Part shown: positions 1 to 11,039 of the stretch, in pieces
Layout of the letters: the number at the start of each line of letters is the position of its first letter
Numbering within the stretch: position 1 is the stretch's first letter
Notes under the pieces: generated by a model
Seen by the model: the letters and a program-made list of their open reading frames with translations, nothing else
What the model was told of the DNA's origin: nothing
Databases searched by the model: none
NCBI GenBank assembly: GCA_964036295.1
Contig: OZ038465.1
Coordinates: forward strand, 21,324,331-21,388,330
Direction of reading: 5' to 3'
Origin: Plumapathes pennacea
Taxonomy: Eukaryota; Cnidaria; Anthozoa; Antipatharia; Myriopathidae
Length of the DNA: 64,000 nucleotides
Made by a program: the position numbers and the translations under genes

Positions 1-1
1 C

Positions 2-247
2 ATCAACTGGGACTCTGCTGAATGCATCAGCCACAGTACCAACTACTACCAACGACTTACACTGGAAAGCTGGTACACAAACTTAGAACAGAAACCACTC
101 AACAGATGCCAACAATTACCGGCACCTTACAAACGACTGATCGATGACATCAAACGCAACCGAACGAACAATAGACTAATCAACAGGACAAAAGAACATA
201 AACTGACCAATAACGAAACACAACCAAGCCGACTCAACCTACCATAG
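2..247 (+). CDS. C-terminal tail of GIY-YIG/Penelope-like ORF (partial)
   Basis: The frame opens at the window edge and ends at TAG 245-247. It encodes about 81 residues that match the C-terminus of the GIY-YIG protein at 53603-54307, including a stretch reading YYQRLTLESWYTNLE. The GIY-YIG catalytic part is upstream of the window. In this family the ORF supplies reverse transcriptase and endonuclease for retrotransposition; only the tail after the nuclease domain is visible here. The frame is open over the visible part. Confidence 0.75.
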   Translation: MNWDSAECISHSTNYYQRLTLESWYTNLEQKPLNRCQQLPAPYKRLIDDIKRNRTNNRLINRTKEHKLTNNETQPSRLNLP

Positions 248-319
248 GCCGACATAACGGACCAATCACTTCTACAACCAGAGACATATATACCACCATC
301 TGACGAATACCTTTCACTT

Positions 320-362
320 GACTCTGAAGATGACTTCTGCTCAGGTAGTCAAAACGTCAGTC
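320..362 (+). ncRNA. Degenerate hammerhead-like motif of the Penelope-like element
   Basis: On the element's sense strand a GACT arm is followed by CTGAAGA (324-330), a GACT...AGTC stem, an AAAAC box (351-355), GTC, and a closing AGTC. The layout matches a type I hammerhead core, but the box that must read GAAA reads AAAA, so this copy should be inactive. Compare the copy at 53488-53530, which keeps GAAA. Confidence 0.4.
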
Positions 363-419
363 ACCAACAACAGTCTTTCTCGAGACTACTCTAACCCGGA
401 CAATCACAACCAACCTACT

Positions 420-3400
420 ATCACCAAGTGCTAACTGTACTAGTACTAAATACGATAAATTGAAAAACGAAAGTGCAAACAATGGTGAAACACTAGTAAA
501 GTCAATTTGGCCTATAAGCTAGAGGAAAGTTCTAGCAAGGACTCAAAACTCCAACAATGCAAGTCATTCAAGAAAATTTTCTAAACCCAAGCTTGCCAAC
601 AACTATTATTTTGCGCTCGACTTGCCACCTTTATATACTACGAACGTGTTTAAACCACCAAAATACCTCACTTTCTATCTTTCTAACTATTATTCATTAT
701 TTTCTACTAAAAAAATTTTAATCACATTTATAACCTCTGACCCATTTTTAAATTATTATACTGTATACTTTCTTTACCTTATCAACATGTAACTGTTGCC
801 GTTACTTTTTAATTCTTTTAACTATTATTAATTTATACTAATAAAACTAATTACTTGATAAATATTACAATTTCTTATGACATCTCATCTATTTTTAAGT
901 TATTATTATGTATACTTTGTTTAAATTTAAAACATCTAGCACGTAAGACTAATAAACACATGCAAACAGACACAGACCAAGAAACTTATTCGAGAATCCA
1001 CCTTCAATATTAATTCTTAGCATAGAATGCATATGGTACAGTTGCTTATCAATGGTAATCACTCAAACAATTAAGTGAACACTCTTTGAGAGAACTTGTT
1101 CACTGCTATCACCAAACGCTGACTCTACATCATGCAAAATATGAGCTGCTGAAATAGACCAACACCAGACCCTAACTTAATTGCTCCAACCTATCACCAA
1201 GTGCTAGCTGTACTAGTGCTAAATACGAACCATTCAAAAACGAAAGTGCAAACAATGGTGAAACACTAGCAAAAGTCAATTTGGCCTATAAGCTAGAGGA
1301 AGGTTCTAGCAAGCACTCACAACTCCAACAATGCAAGTTATTCAACAAAATTTTCTAAACCCAATTTTGCCAACAGCTATTATTTTGCGCTCGACTTGCC
1401 ACCTTTATCTACTACAAACGTGTTTAAACCACAAAAATACCTCACTTTCTATCTTTCTAACTATTATTCATTATTTTCTACTAAAAAAATTTTAATCACA
1501 TTTATAACCTCTGACCCATTTTTAAATTATTATACTCTATACTTTCTTTACCTTACCAACATGTAAATGTTGCCGTTACTTTTTAATTCTTTTAACTATT
1601 ATTAATTTCTACTAATAAAAATAATTACTTGATAAATATTACAATTTCTTATGACATCTCATCTATTTTTAAGTTATCATATTGTAAACTTGTTTAAATT
1701 TAAAACATCTAGCACGTAAGACTAATAAACACGTGCAAACAGACACAGACCAAGAAACTTATTCGAGAATCCAACTTCAATGTTAATTCTTAGCATAGAC
1801 TGCATATGGTACAGTTGCTTATCAATGGTAATCACTCAAACAATTAAGTGAACACTCTTTGAGAGAACTTGTTCACTGCTATCACCAAACGCTGACTCTA
1901 CATCATGCAAAATATGAGCTGCTGAAATAGACCAACCCCAGACCCTAACTTAATTGCTCCAGCCTATAACCAAGTGCTAGCAGTACTAGTGCTAAATACG
2001 AACCATTCAAAAAGGAAAATGTAAACAATGGTGAAACACTAGTAAAAGTCAATTTGGCCTATAAGCTAGAGGAAGGTTCTAGCAAGCACTCACAACTCCA
2101 ACAATCCAAGTCATTCAACAAAATTTTCTAAACCCAAGCTTGCCACCAGCTATTATTTTGCGCTCGACTTGCCACCTTTATATACTACGAACGTTTTTAA
2201 ACCACCAAAATACCTCACTTTCTATCTTTCTAACTATTATTCATTATTTTCTACTAAAAAAATTTTAATCACATTTATAACCTCTGACCCATTTTAAAAT
2301 TATTATACTCTATACTTTCTTTACCTTATCAATATGTAACTGTTCCGGTTCCTTTTTAATTCTTTTAACTATTATTAATTTCTACTAATAAAACTAATTA
2401 CTTGATAAATATTACAATTTCTTATGACATCTCATCTATTTTTAAGTTATTATTATGTATACTTTGTTCAAATTTAAAACATGTAGCACGTAAGACTAAT
2501 AAACACATGCAGACAGACACAGACCAAGAAACTTATTCGAGAATCCACCTTATATGTTAGTTCTTAGCATAGAATGCATATGGTACAGTTGCTTATCAAT
2601 GATAATCACTCATTCCAAAACGAAAGTGCAAACCATTCAAAAACGAAAGTGCAAACAATGGTGAAACACTAGTAAAAGTCAATTTGGCCTATAAGCTGGA
2701 GGAAGGTTCTAGCAAGCACTCACAACTCCAACAATGCAAGTCATTCTAGAAAACTTTCTAAACCCAAGCTTGCCACCAGCTATTATTTTGCGCTCGACTT
2801 GCCACCTTTATATACTACGAACGTTTTTAAACCACCAAAATACCTCACTTTCTATCTTTCTAACTATTATTCATTATTTTCTACTAAAACAATTTTAATC
2901 ACATTTATAACCTCTCACCCATTTTTAAATTATTATACTCTATACTTTCTTTACCTTATCAACATGTAACTGTTGCCGTTACTTTTTAATTCTTTTAACT
3001 ATTATTAATTTCTACTAATAAAAGTAATTAATTGATAAATATTACAATTTCTTATGACATCCCATCTATTTTTAAATTATTATTATGTATACTTTGTTTA
3101 AATTTAAAACATCTAGCACGTAAGACTAATAAACACATGCAAACAGACACAGACCAAGAAATTTATTCGAGAATCAAACTTCAATATTAATTCTTAGCAT
3201 AGAATGCATATGGTACAGTTGCTTATGAATAGTAATCACTCAAACAATTAAGTGAACACTCTTTGAGAGAACTTGTTCACTGCTATCACCAAATGCTGAC
3301 TCCACCAAAATACCTCATTTTCTATTTTTCTAACTATTATTCAATATTTTCTAATAAAACTAATTACTAAAAAAACTGATAGCATATTTATAACCTCTAA

Positions 3401-5640
3401 CCCATTTTAAAATTATTATATTGTATATTTTGTTTAACGTATCCACATGTAACTGTTGCCGTTACTTTTCTATTCTTTTAATTGTTATTTTCTACTAATA
3501 AAACTAATTACTTGATAAATATTACGGTTTATTTATAACATCTGACCCATTTTTAAATTATTAAAATATTAATTGCTACCTGACCCATTTAAAAATTAAT
3601 ATTTTGTATACTTTGTTTAACTTATCAACTCATAACTGTTGCCTTTACTTTATTATTCTTTTAAATATCATTATTACTTTCTACTGATATAACTAATTAC
3701 TTAATAATTATTACATTTTATTTATAACATCTGATCCATTTTTAAATTATTATAAGGCATACTATGTTTAAACTAAAAACGTGTAGCACGTAAGACTCAT
3801 GACCACACATGAACAGACACAGACCAAGAAACTTATTCGAGAATCAACCTTCAATGTTAATTCTTAGCATGGACTGCATATGGTACAGTTGCTTATCAAT
3901 GGTAATCACTCAAACAATTAAGTGAACACTCTTTGAAAGAACTTGTTCACTACTATCACCAAACACTGACCCTACATCATGCAAAATATCAGTTGCTGAA
4001 ATAGACCAACACCAGACCCTAACTTAATTGCTCCAACCTATCACCAAGTGCTAGCTGTACTAGTACTGAATACGATAAATTGAAAAACGAAAGTGCAAAC
4101 AATGGTGAAACGCTAGTAAAAGTCAATTTGGCCTATAAGCTAGAGGAAGGTTCTAGCAAGCACTCACAAATCCAACAATGCAAGTCATTCAAGAACATTT
4201 TCTAAACCCAAGCTTGCCACCAGCTATTATTTTGCGCTCGACTTGCCACCTTTATATACTACGAACGTGTTTAAACCACCAAAATACCTCACTTTCTATC
4301 TTTTTAACTATTATTCATTATTTTAATTTCAAAATTTTAATCACATTTATAACCTCTGACCCATTTTAAAGTTATTATACTCTATACTTTCTTTACCTTA
4401 TCAACATGTAACTGTTGCCGTTACTTTTTAATTCTTTTAACTATTATTAATTTCTACTAATAAAACTAATTACTTGATAAATATTACAATTTCTTATGAC
4501 ATCTCATCTATTTTTAAGTTATTATTATGTATACTTTGTTTAAATTTAAAACATCTAGCACGTAAGACTAATAAACACATGCAAACAGACACAGACCAAG
4601 AAACATATTCGAGAATCCACCTTCAATGTTAATTCTTAGCATAGACTGCATATGGTGCAGTTGCTTATCAATGGTAATCACTCAAATAATTAAGTGAACA
4701 CTCTTTGAGAAAACTTGTTCACTGCTATCACCAAATGCTGACTCTACATCATGCAAAATATGAGCTGCTTAAATAGACCAACATCAGACCCTGTCTTAAT
4801 TGCTCCAACCTGTCACCAAGTGCTAGCTGTACTAGTACTAAATACGAACCATTCAAAAACGAAAGTGCAAATAATGCTGAAACTCACAAGTCCAACAACG
4901 CAAGTCGTCCAAGAAAATTTTCCAAACAAAACCTTCCCAGCAACTTTTATTTTTCCTTCGACTTGCCACCTTTATATACTACAAACGTGTTTGTAGTAAA
5001 CATCTAGCACGTAGGACTAATAAACACATGCAAACAGACACAGACCAAGAAACTTATTTGAGAATCCACCTTCAATGTTAATTCTTAGCATAGACTGCAT
5101 ATGGTACAGTTACTTATCAATGGTAATCACTCAAACAATTAAGTGAACACTCTTTGAGAGAACTTGTTCACTGCTATCACCAAACGCTGACTTTGTTTAA
5201 CTTATCAACTCATAACTGTTGCCTTTACTTTTTTATTCTTTTAAATATCATTATTATTTTCTACTGATATAACTAATTACTTAATAATTATTACATTTTA
5301 TTTATAACATCTGACCCGTTTTTAAATTATTATAAGGTATACTCTGTTTAAACTAAAATGTGTAGCACGTAAGACTGATGAGCACACATGAACAGACACT
5401 GACCAAGAAACTTATTCGAGAAGCAACCTTCAATGTTAGTTCTTAGCATGGACTGCATATGGTACAGTTGCTTATCAATAGTAATCACTCAAAAAATTAA
5501 GTGAACACTCTTTGAAAGAACTTGTTCACTGCTATCACCAAACACTGACTGTACATCATGCAAAATATGAGTCGCTGAAATAGACCAACACCAGACACTC
5601 ACTTAATTGCTCCCAACTATCACTAAGTGCTAGATGTAAC
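420..5640. repeat. Tandem satellite array, unit about 770 bp
   Basis: A landmark reading AGTGCTAGCTGTACTAGT or close to it recurs near 430, 1200, 1971, 4047 and 4819, a spacing of 769-772 bp, and a degraded form is near 5624. Other landmarks recur with it, such as GGCCTATAAGCTAGAGGAA and GAGAACTTGTTCACTGCTATC. Units around 2600 and 3300 carry deletions and duplications. The short ORFs here lie inside repeat units and show no recognisable protein, so I do not call genes. The array starts right at the Penelope 3' end and stops near 5640. A diverged copy resumes at 14030. Confidence 0.85.
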
Positions 5641-5861
5641 AGTAATAATTCAATTATAAGTTCAAGCAGTTCAGCACAGAGACTAAGTCCCGCACAGAAG
5701 TTAGCGAACTATCGCAATATTACTAGACACGACTATTTGACAAACAACACTGAAGCTTTTATGTTTGCATGGCACGCGTTCATGTGCTCAGTTTATACGT
5801 TTGTTTTCTATTGTTTGTATCAATCAGCTTTTAAGTAGTATGCATTGTAATCTTGGTTTCA

Positions 5862-6897
5862 GATCGAATAATAGCAGGTGGCAGATGCAATAGTATGGGG
5901 CATTCTGCAAAATATGGTTCATACACAGCAATGGATCTAGACCGAAACAAAGTGTTGACCATTGAACTTGTACAAAGGAATGAGGTCAAATCATCCAGCC
6001 ACATGGAACTGAAAGGCCTTCAAAAGATGGTGCAACTTTTTAATGATTTTAACCTGACAGTCACATCTCTTGTCACTGATCGGCACAGACAGATTCAAAA
6101 GTGGGTCAGAGAGAATTGGCAAGGTGTTCATCACTATTTTGATTGCTGGCACATTGCTAAGAGTTTAAAAAAGAAGCTCCAGAATTTTGCTAAGAACAAG
6201 TCCTGTGTGCTTTTAGGAGGCTGGATAAAATCTATTGTAAACCATTTCTATTGGTCAGTAATGTCTACAGAACCAGGCAATGAGGAATTGGTCGAGTTGA
6301 AGTGGAAGTCCCTATTGAGACATGTGCGGAACATTCATGATGGGCATGGAGAAAGGTTTCCTTCTTGTGTGCATGCCCCACTGTCTGACTTGGACGTACG
6401 TGCTATCAAATGGTTCAGCCCAGATACTGCAGAATTTGATGGCTTGGAAAAAATTGTCACGACCAAGATGCTATTGAATGACATCAAAAATGTTCTGCGC
6501 ATGGCCAAACATTTGCTGTGGAGGGCTACCATAGCCTTGTAAACCACTTTGCCCCCAAAATGTATCATTTTTCATTCAGTGGCATGAAGTCCAGGTTATT
6601 TTTGGCTGCTATGCAATATAATGAAACAGTGACAGGGAGCAACAGAAGAACAAGCAAGGTGAACTCCAGTATGCCATTGTATTTCCAAAATACAAGGGAG
6701 GACACATTGTGAGAAAAATCCGGGTTGATTGTACCTTTGACTATGTTGACCTTTTGTTTCACAAACTAATCACAACACTGCAAGAGCCGGACAGGGGCAA
6801 CCAACAAGTGGCAGAAGCTACTCCACCACCTCTGTGTTCAAGTTATGTGAGGCCTGACAAAGACACTGCAGTTGCACAGCATACTGCCAGGTTTTTA
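5862..6897 (+). pseudogene. THAP-family DDE transposase, 5'-truncated and frameshifted (copy A)
   Basis: The frame starts at a splice-acceptor-like TTGGTTTCAG (5852-5861) and continues with a GHSAKYGSYT motif, a TDRH block and an FDCWHIAKSLKKK block, as in the transposase-like proteins that carry an N-terminal THAP zinc finger. Reading moves to a second frame near 6520 (EGYHSLVNHFAPK) and to a third near 6709, ending at 6900, so at least two indels break it. The THAP part is missing, cut off at the satellite junction. The same blocks appear in copy B (34041-34430 and 51808-51925), including the KSIVNH(F/L)YW motif. It lies convergent to a P2X7-like gene, the same layout as in copy B. It cannot be functional as it stands. 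Confidence 0.75.
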
Positions 6898-7078
6898 TAA
6901 ACTGCATGCAACTTCTTATATTTTTACAGATCTGGGTATCTAAATCCCGTAAACTCAAAATTATCTTCATCAGGTGGTGGAAAGTGTACCCTTATGCAAC
7001 TAACAGCACAGGAGGGAATAACAACACGAATGTTTTTGCCCACATAGCCATGTACCCAGCGCACATACTGCCTATAAG

Positions 7079-7750
7079 CTATGTGCCTGTACTTTTTATC
7101 GGACCATCATAAACATTATCATATGTTTCCTTATAGGCCAACCATGCCACCTGCAAAACCCAAGGGTCAAGGCAAACGGACTGAAACCCTCTGTGAATAC
7201 TTATACACTCAAATGGGGTTTCATTATTTAGAATCGAAATATTCTCCTGTAATTTTGCAACTGTTCCTTCACATTCCTTGCAGCATATGCATTCTTCCTC
7301 TCGATCCATTATCTGGCAGTTGTCACAAGAGCACCTTCTGCAGAAAACACAAAAAGCCTGATCATATTTTGCAAGCTCGGTCATAAGATAGATGAGAACA
7401 GCTACTTGAAAATGATTCCCTCAAACACGCACCTTCACAACGAAACAATACACAAACAGCAAAGCAGTTTTATAATATATGTTTATTACGACCAAATGAA
7501 TGCAAATGAAGAAATGAATGATCATACCAGTCAAGATTGTTTATACGTCATGGCCTCTCCCCTCAGCATCGGGCATTTCTTTGTCTTCTTCTTCCCCCAG
7601 CTCTTCCACTTCGAATCTTGGCTCGAAACTGTACGGTTGAATTTGAGCCGGATTAATTCCCTCTTCACTCGAAGATTTGCTGCTCAATGAAGATGAATCG
7701 TCGGATGCATAATCAGATCCCGAGTCGCTTCCTTGCCTATTGTCCACCAT
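7079..7750 (-). CDS. P2X7-intracellular-domain-like zinc protein, two exons (copy A)
   Basis: Exon 1 (7750 to about 7541) encodes an acidic, serine-rich N-terminus that ends near a QPYSFEPR motif. Exon 2 follows a good acceptor (TTTTCTGCAG, next base 7337) and reads RCSCDNCQIM, then a C-x-CC block and a CISIHRGFQSVCLDPWVL segment. The spacing of cysteines matches the C-terminal zinc domain of the P2X7 receptor, but there are no channel membrane segments. The exon 1 donor is not clear: a GTATAA candidate gives the wrong phase, so the gene may be damaged. It is convergent to the transposase and is probably a passenger or helper gene of that transposon. Its function is unknown. Confidence 0.6.
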
Positions 7751-8214
7751 CTTGCTTTGAGTGTTGTTCTGGATGTGACGTCACACGATTTCGGCGTGCC
7801 AGAAGGCACGCACCCTGCTGTTGATGATTTACACTAAATTTTCGCAGCGAGAATTAGCTTTCGGCTCAAATGGATTTGTAGTACTACTCTTATTACGGTA
7901 TTCAACATGTAACAAAATGAACAAAAAAATTCAGAAAAACCGTGTCACTTGCACTTTAAACAAATACGTAATCATGGGTGCGGCCCTTTGTGGGAGATTT
8001 TGTGATTAAATCTAATGTGATTAGAGATAGTTGAGCGAGAGCACTGTAGAACCTTTTGAGACCGAGAGTGAAATATAGTCATCGTGATAATCGTGACCAT
8101 GTGGGTTTTCTACCTCGTGTTCCCCACATTACCTTTATTACACTTGTGGCCAAACCCTCATTACAGTTGTGACCTTTATTACACTTGTGGCCATTTATTA
8201 CATTTGAGGCCTCA
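7751..8214. promoter_or_regulatory. CRE-like palindrome upstream of P2X7-like gene A; otherwise no gene
   Basis: TGTGACGTCACA, a perfect CRE-type palindrome, lies at 7774-7785, just upstream of the P2X7-like start. The same kind of site occurs at matching places in copy B (33583-33594, and the variant TGTGATGTCACA at 52495-52506), so it probably belongs to the transposon's own promoters. The rest holds only short repeats such as TTATTACA(C/T)TTG(T/A)GGCC and no supported gene. Confidence 0.45.
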
Positions 8215-9220
8215 AGATGGTGTCATGTACAAAGGAATGAAAGTCATCATACCCAGCTCAATGCGCCCTCAGATGATCTAAAGGGTCCACTCCAGCCAGT
8301 TAGGCCCATATGCTTGTGTGAGAAGGGCCCGTGCTCTTCTGGCTTAATATGTCAGGTGAAATTAAAGACTCTGTAAAGAGCTGTGAAGTCTGCAATGACT
8401 TTTTAGCCAAACAACAGAAGAAGCCCCTCACGACCCACAAGATCCCTGATGCACCCTTGTCTAAAGTAGGACAGGATATGTTTTCATCTTCTGGGGAAAC
8501 CTATTTAGTGACTGTTGATTACTACAGTGACTATTTTGAATTGGACGTACTCCACAAAACCACAGCAACAATCGTAATCAATGAAAAAGGGTCCCATTTT
8601 GTGCAACATGGGATCCTCAACATGGTAACAGATAATCCCAATAATCAAATGAAGAATTTGCAGCATTTTCGTGCAAATCGGAATTCATCCACACCACTAA
8701 TTCACCTCTATACAGCCAAAGCAATGGCAAATCAGAGTCAGCTGTCAAAATTGCCAAGAAGTTGGTATAGAAAGCCAAACGAGACAAGACAGATGTCCAA
8801 ATGTCACTCCTGGAATGGAAGAACACCCCGAACAACAAGAGGAACAGCCCGGTCCAGCAGTTAATGTCCAGAAGAACAAGAACTACAATTCCTACAACAT
8901 TTGGACTGTTAAAATCACAAGTGGCGGACAGCATGCCGGACAACATCAAACTGAAGAGGCAGAAAGTGAAAGCAATCTACGACAAATGTGCAAGACCACT
9001 ACAAGAGCTCAGTACGGGAGAGCCAGTTAGATTGCAGCCAACTAACCTCAAAGTGGCATGGAAAAAGGGCATGTGCATAGCCAAGATTCGTCCACAGTCT
9101 TACCTGGCTGAATCTGAAAAAGGGCAACTGTACAGGAGAAACCGCAGGACCAGACCGGACAACAGGACCAGACCCAAGAGGAGCCTGAGATCCTTTTTGT
9201 CCAAACACAATGGCTACTAA
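8215..9220 (+). pseudogene. Gypsy-type integrase remnant
   Basis: Successive frames read an integrase: KVIIPSSMRPQM, a CEVC zinc pair, then DYYSDYFELDVL from the catalytic core, and from 8801 a C-terminal part (KAIYDKCARPLQELSTGE). These match Ty3/gypsy pol proteins of the K02A2.6-like type. The core has lost the segment with the second catalytic aspartate and the glutamate, and at least one frameshift separates the pieces. An LTR-like sequence follows at 9313. This is a dead remnant of an element different from Gypsy-1. Confidence 0.7.
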
Positions 9221-9312
9221 ACACATGCAAGAGGCAGGGCTGGCATCTGGGCCCCTTCCATCTTTGCACATGCCAGCTGCTCCCCAATCACCAGAACAGC
9301 TACCCCCCCAAC

Positions 9313-9471
9313 TGTAATGATCAGCAGTTATTTAGATAACACGCACGCGCATTGTATTGAGTCTCGAAAGCACACCATTAAAACTGTTTGACGATGCTCA
9401 AGTGTTTGGTTCTTTATCCAAGTACATCCTCCAAACACCAGAGGATTATTACATGGTGTCAGCAATGATGG
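9313..9471 (+). repeat. LTR-like sequence followed by a primer-binding site
   Basis: A 141-bp block begins TGTAATGATC and ends GGATTATTACA (9453), a TG...CA type LTR. It is followed at once by TGGTGTCAGCAATGATGG (9454-9471), which looks like a retroviral primer-binding site (TGG start, tRNA-Leu-like). An LTR followed by a PBS is a 5' end, yet integrase coding lies upstream of it. The arrangement suggests two elements joined at a shared LTR, or a rearrangement. Confidence 0.5.
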
Positions 9472-9588
9472 ACCAGCATGAACTTAATCTTCCTGAATTT
9501 TTTTTTTAGAAGTTACTGTTGTTTATCCTTTTGGACTTAAGACAATTCTGTCTCAAAGTGTTAAATATAGCTCGCTTGTTAATATTGT

Positions 9589-9633
9589 AAAAAAGGGAGA
9601 TGTGATTGGATGTTCCATTACGTCACTATGCCC
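9589..9633 (+). other. Polypurine tract and possible LTR start, interrupted by Gypsy-1
   Basis: AAAAAAGGGAGA (9589-9600) followed by TGTGATTGG looks like a polypurine tract next to an LTR start. Gypsy-1 inserted 33 bases further on. The continuation would be the sequence from 14023 (TGCCCCAAAATGC). No matching second LTR was seen. Confidence 0.3.
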
Positions 9634-9768
9634 TGTAGTGTTTTACCCATTAGCGCATGCACAGTAGGTTGCCAAGTGAGTAAACACATTGTTGTTATTA
9701 AAAGACGTTCAAGGTTAAATCCGAGTACATCCTGTGGTTTAATCCGTACATCCTAGTGGGATACTACA
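9634..9768 (+). repeat. 5' LTR of Gypsy-1
   Basis: This 135-bp LTR starts TGTAGTGTTTTACCC and ends GGGATACTACA. It matches the 3' LTR with a few substitutions and a short indel around the TTGTTGTTA run. The bases after it (AATGGCGACAAGGATGAACC) fit a primer-binding site starting TGGCGACA. Confidence 0.92.
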
Positions 9769-9796
9769 AATGGCGACAAGGATGAACCTCAAATAA

Positions 9797-10600
9797 TTGA
9801 TCCAGAGGATGGCTGTCACAATCCAGACGGATTTGGGTGGAATATCAAACTTTGTCATCCACGGGGATCCTACAAGTGTTGGTGCCCGATGGAAGAAATG
9901 GAAGCGATCATTTGAAGTATTTGCCGATGGCAAAAAGTTAAGCATGCACCACAAAAGAAAGCTCTACTTCTTCATTGTGGAAGACCGGAAATGCAGGATG
10001 TTTATTTCACGTTTCCACCATCTCAAGAACCTGGCGAAAACGAAACTGTTTACACTGTAGCGATGGAGCAACTAGACGGATATTTTACATCACAAGTCAA
10101 CATCCCTTACGAAAGACATATGTTCCGGATTATGGCTCAGCTACCTACGGAAAGTATTGACCAGTTTATTATGAGGCTACGAGAAAGGGCAGACCACTGT
10201 GAATACGGCGAGCGAAAGGACAAAAACATCCGTGACCAAGTTATCGAGAAGTGTCTATCCAAGTCGACTGTGAAGGAAACTACTGGAAAAAGGAAGAGGA
10301 TTGACCTTAAAGGATTTGCAAACTACTGCAAGAGCTATGGAAGCCAGTGACAGACACGTGGGAAACATCGAGAATGGCAACGGAAAATCAGGAATGAACA
10401 CTGTCCGTGCTGAGAAATCCAAAGAAAGGTGTTTCAGATGCGACCTAACTGGACACAAACAAGATGATAAGAAATGGCCTGCCAGAAACAAAGAATGCCT
10501 GAAGTGCCACAAGGTAGGCCATTTTGCAAAATGCTGTAAAACTAAGAATTCTAGAGGCCCACCCCAAAAGAACTCCAGTAGGCCAAGGGAGACTAAGTGA
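9797..10600 (+). pseudogene. Gypsy-1 gag, frameshifted
   Basis: Three successive frames (about 9797-10060, 9991-10350 and 10301-10600) encode one gag: an N-terminal part with RWKKWKRSFEVFADG, a middle with MAQLPTESIDQF, and two C-terminal zinc knuckles. The second knuckle (CLKCHKVGHFAKC) is a normal CX2CX4HX4C. The first starts CFRCDLTGHK but has W where the last cysteine should be. Gag packages the element RNA in virus-like particles. The frame breaks make this copy non-functional. Confidence 0.8.
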
Positions 10601-10678
10601 AGAGTCCGCCTGATGAACTCTGATGATAGCCCAAATAAGGGCTATATGTTTGCCATCACTGATGACAAACAGCCTATG

Positions 10679-11037
10679 GTTCAAGTAAATATTGGTGGTG
10701 TGCCAAATATTCCCATGATTGTTGATTCAGGAGCAAGCTGTAATGTGATTGACCGCCAATTGTGGAAGAGTTGAAGCAGAGCAGAGTGGAATGTGTTTCT
10801 AAAAAATCCAGCACAAAATTATACCCTTATGGGAGTACCAAACTACTGGAAACAGCAGGTAGTTTTGTTGAAAGTGTCAGTGTAGGAAATGATGCCATTG
10901 AAGCAGAGTTCACTGTAATTGAAGGAAAAGGTCAAGCATTGTTGGGAAGAGAGACAGCTACACAACTTCATGTACTGAAACTTAGTGGGGAAGTCAGTGT
11001 TAATGTTTTGGAGCAGGATAACATATTTGACAAGTAG
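10679..11037 (+). pseudogene. Gypsy-1 protease
   Basis: A retropepsin-type motif VDSGASCNVID is encoded near 10717-10749, followed by a stop after LWKS (about 10774). A second frame (10762-11037) continues with FTVIEGKGQALLGRETA, the usual LLGR-type motif of the protease C-terminal part. The enzyme would process the gag-pol polyprotein. The frame change in the middle breaks it. Confidence 0.7.
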
Positions 11038-11039
11038 AA

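Larger units (their letters stand above)
1..419 (+). mobile_element. Penelope-like element, 3' fragment (copy 1)
   Basis: The first 419 bases match, almost base for base, the 3' part of the minus-strand element at 53431-54255. Both copies end at the same place, after a tract reading CAACCTACT, which defines the element's 3' terminus. It carries the end of a GIY-YIG ORF and about 170 bases of 3' untranslated sequence with a hammerhead-like motif. The 5' part lies outside the window. Tandem satellite follows directly. Assignment to Penelope-like elements comes from the intact GIY-YIG domain in the second copy. Confidence 0.8.

Noticed and set aside
4178..4996. Short open frames in the satellite (63 and 81 residues)
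   Set aside because: They lie within repeat units, show no conserved protein text, and equivalent frames in neighbouring units are broken.
420..5640. CRISPR array
   Set aside because: Units are about 770 bp with no short repeat-spacer pattern, and the genome is animal.
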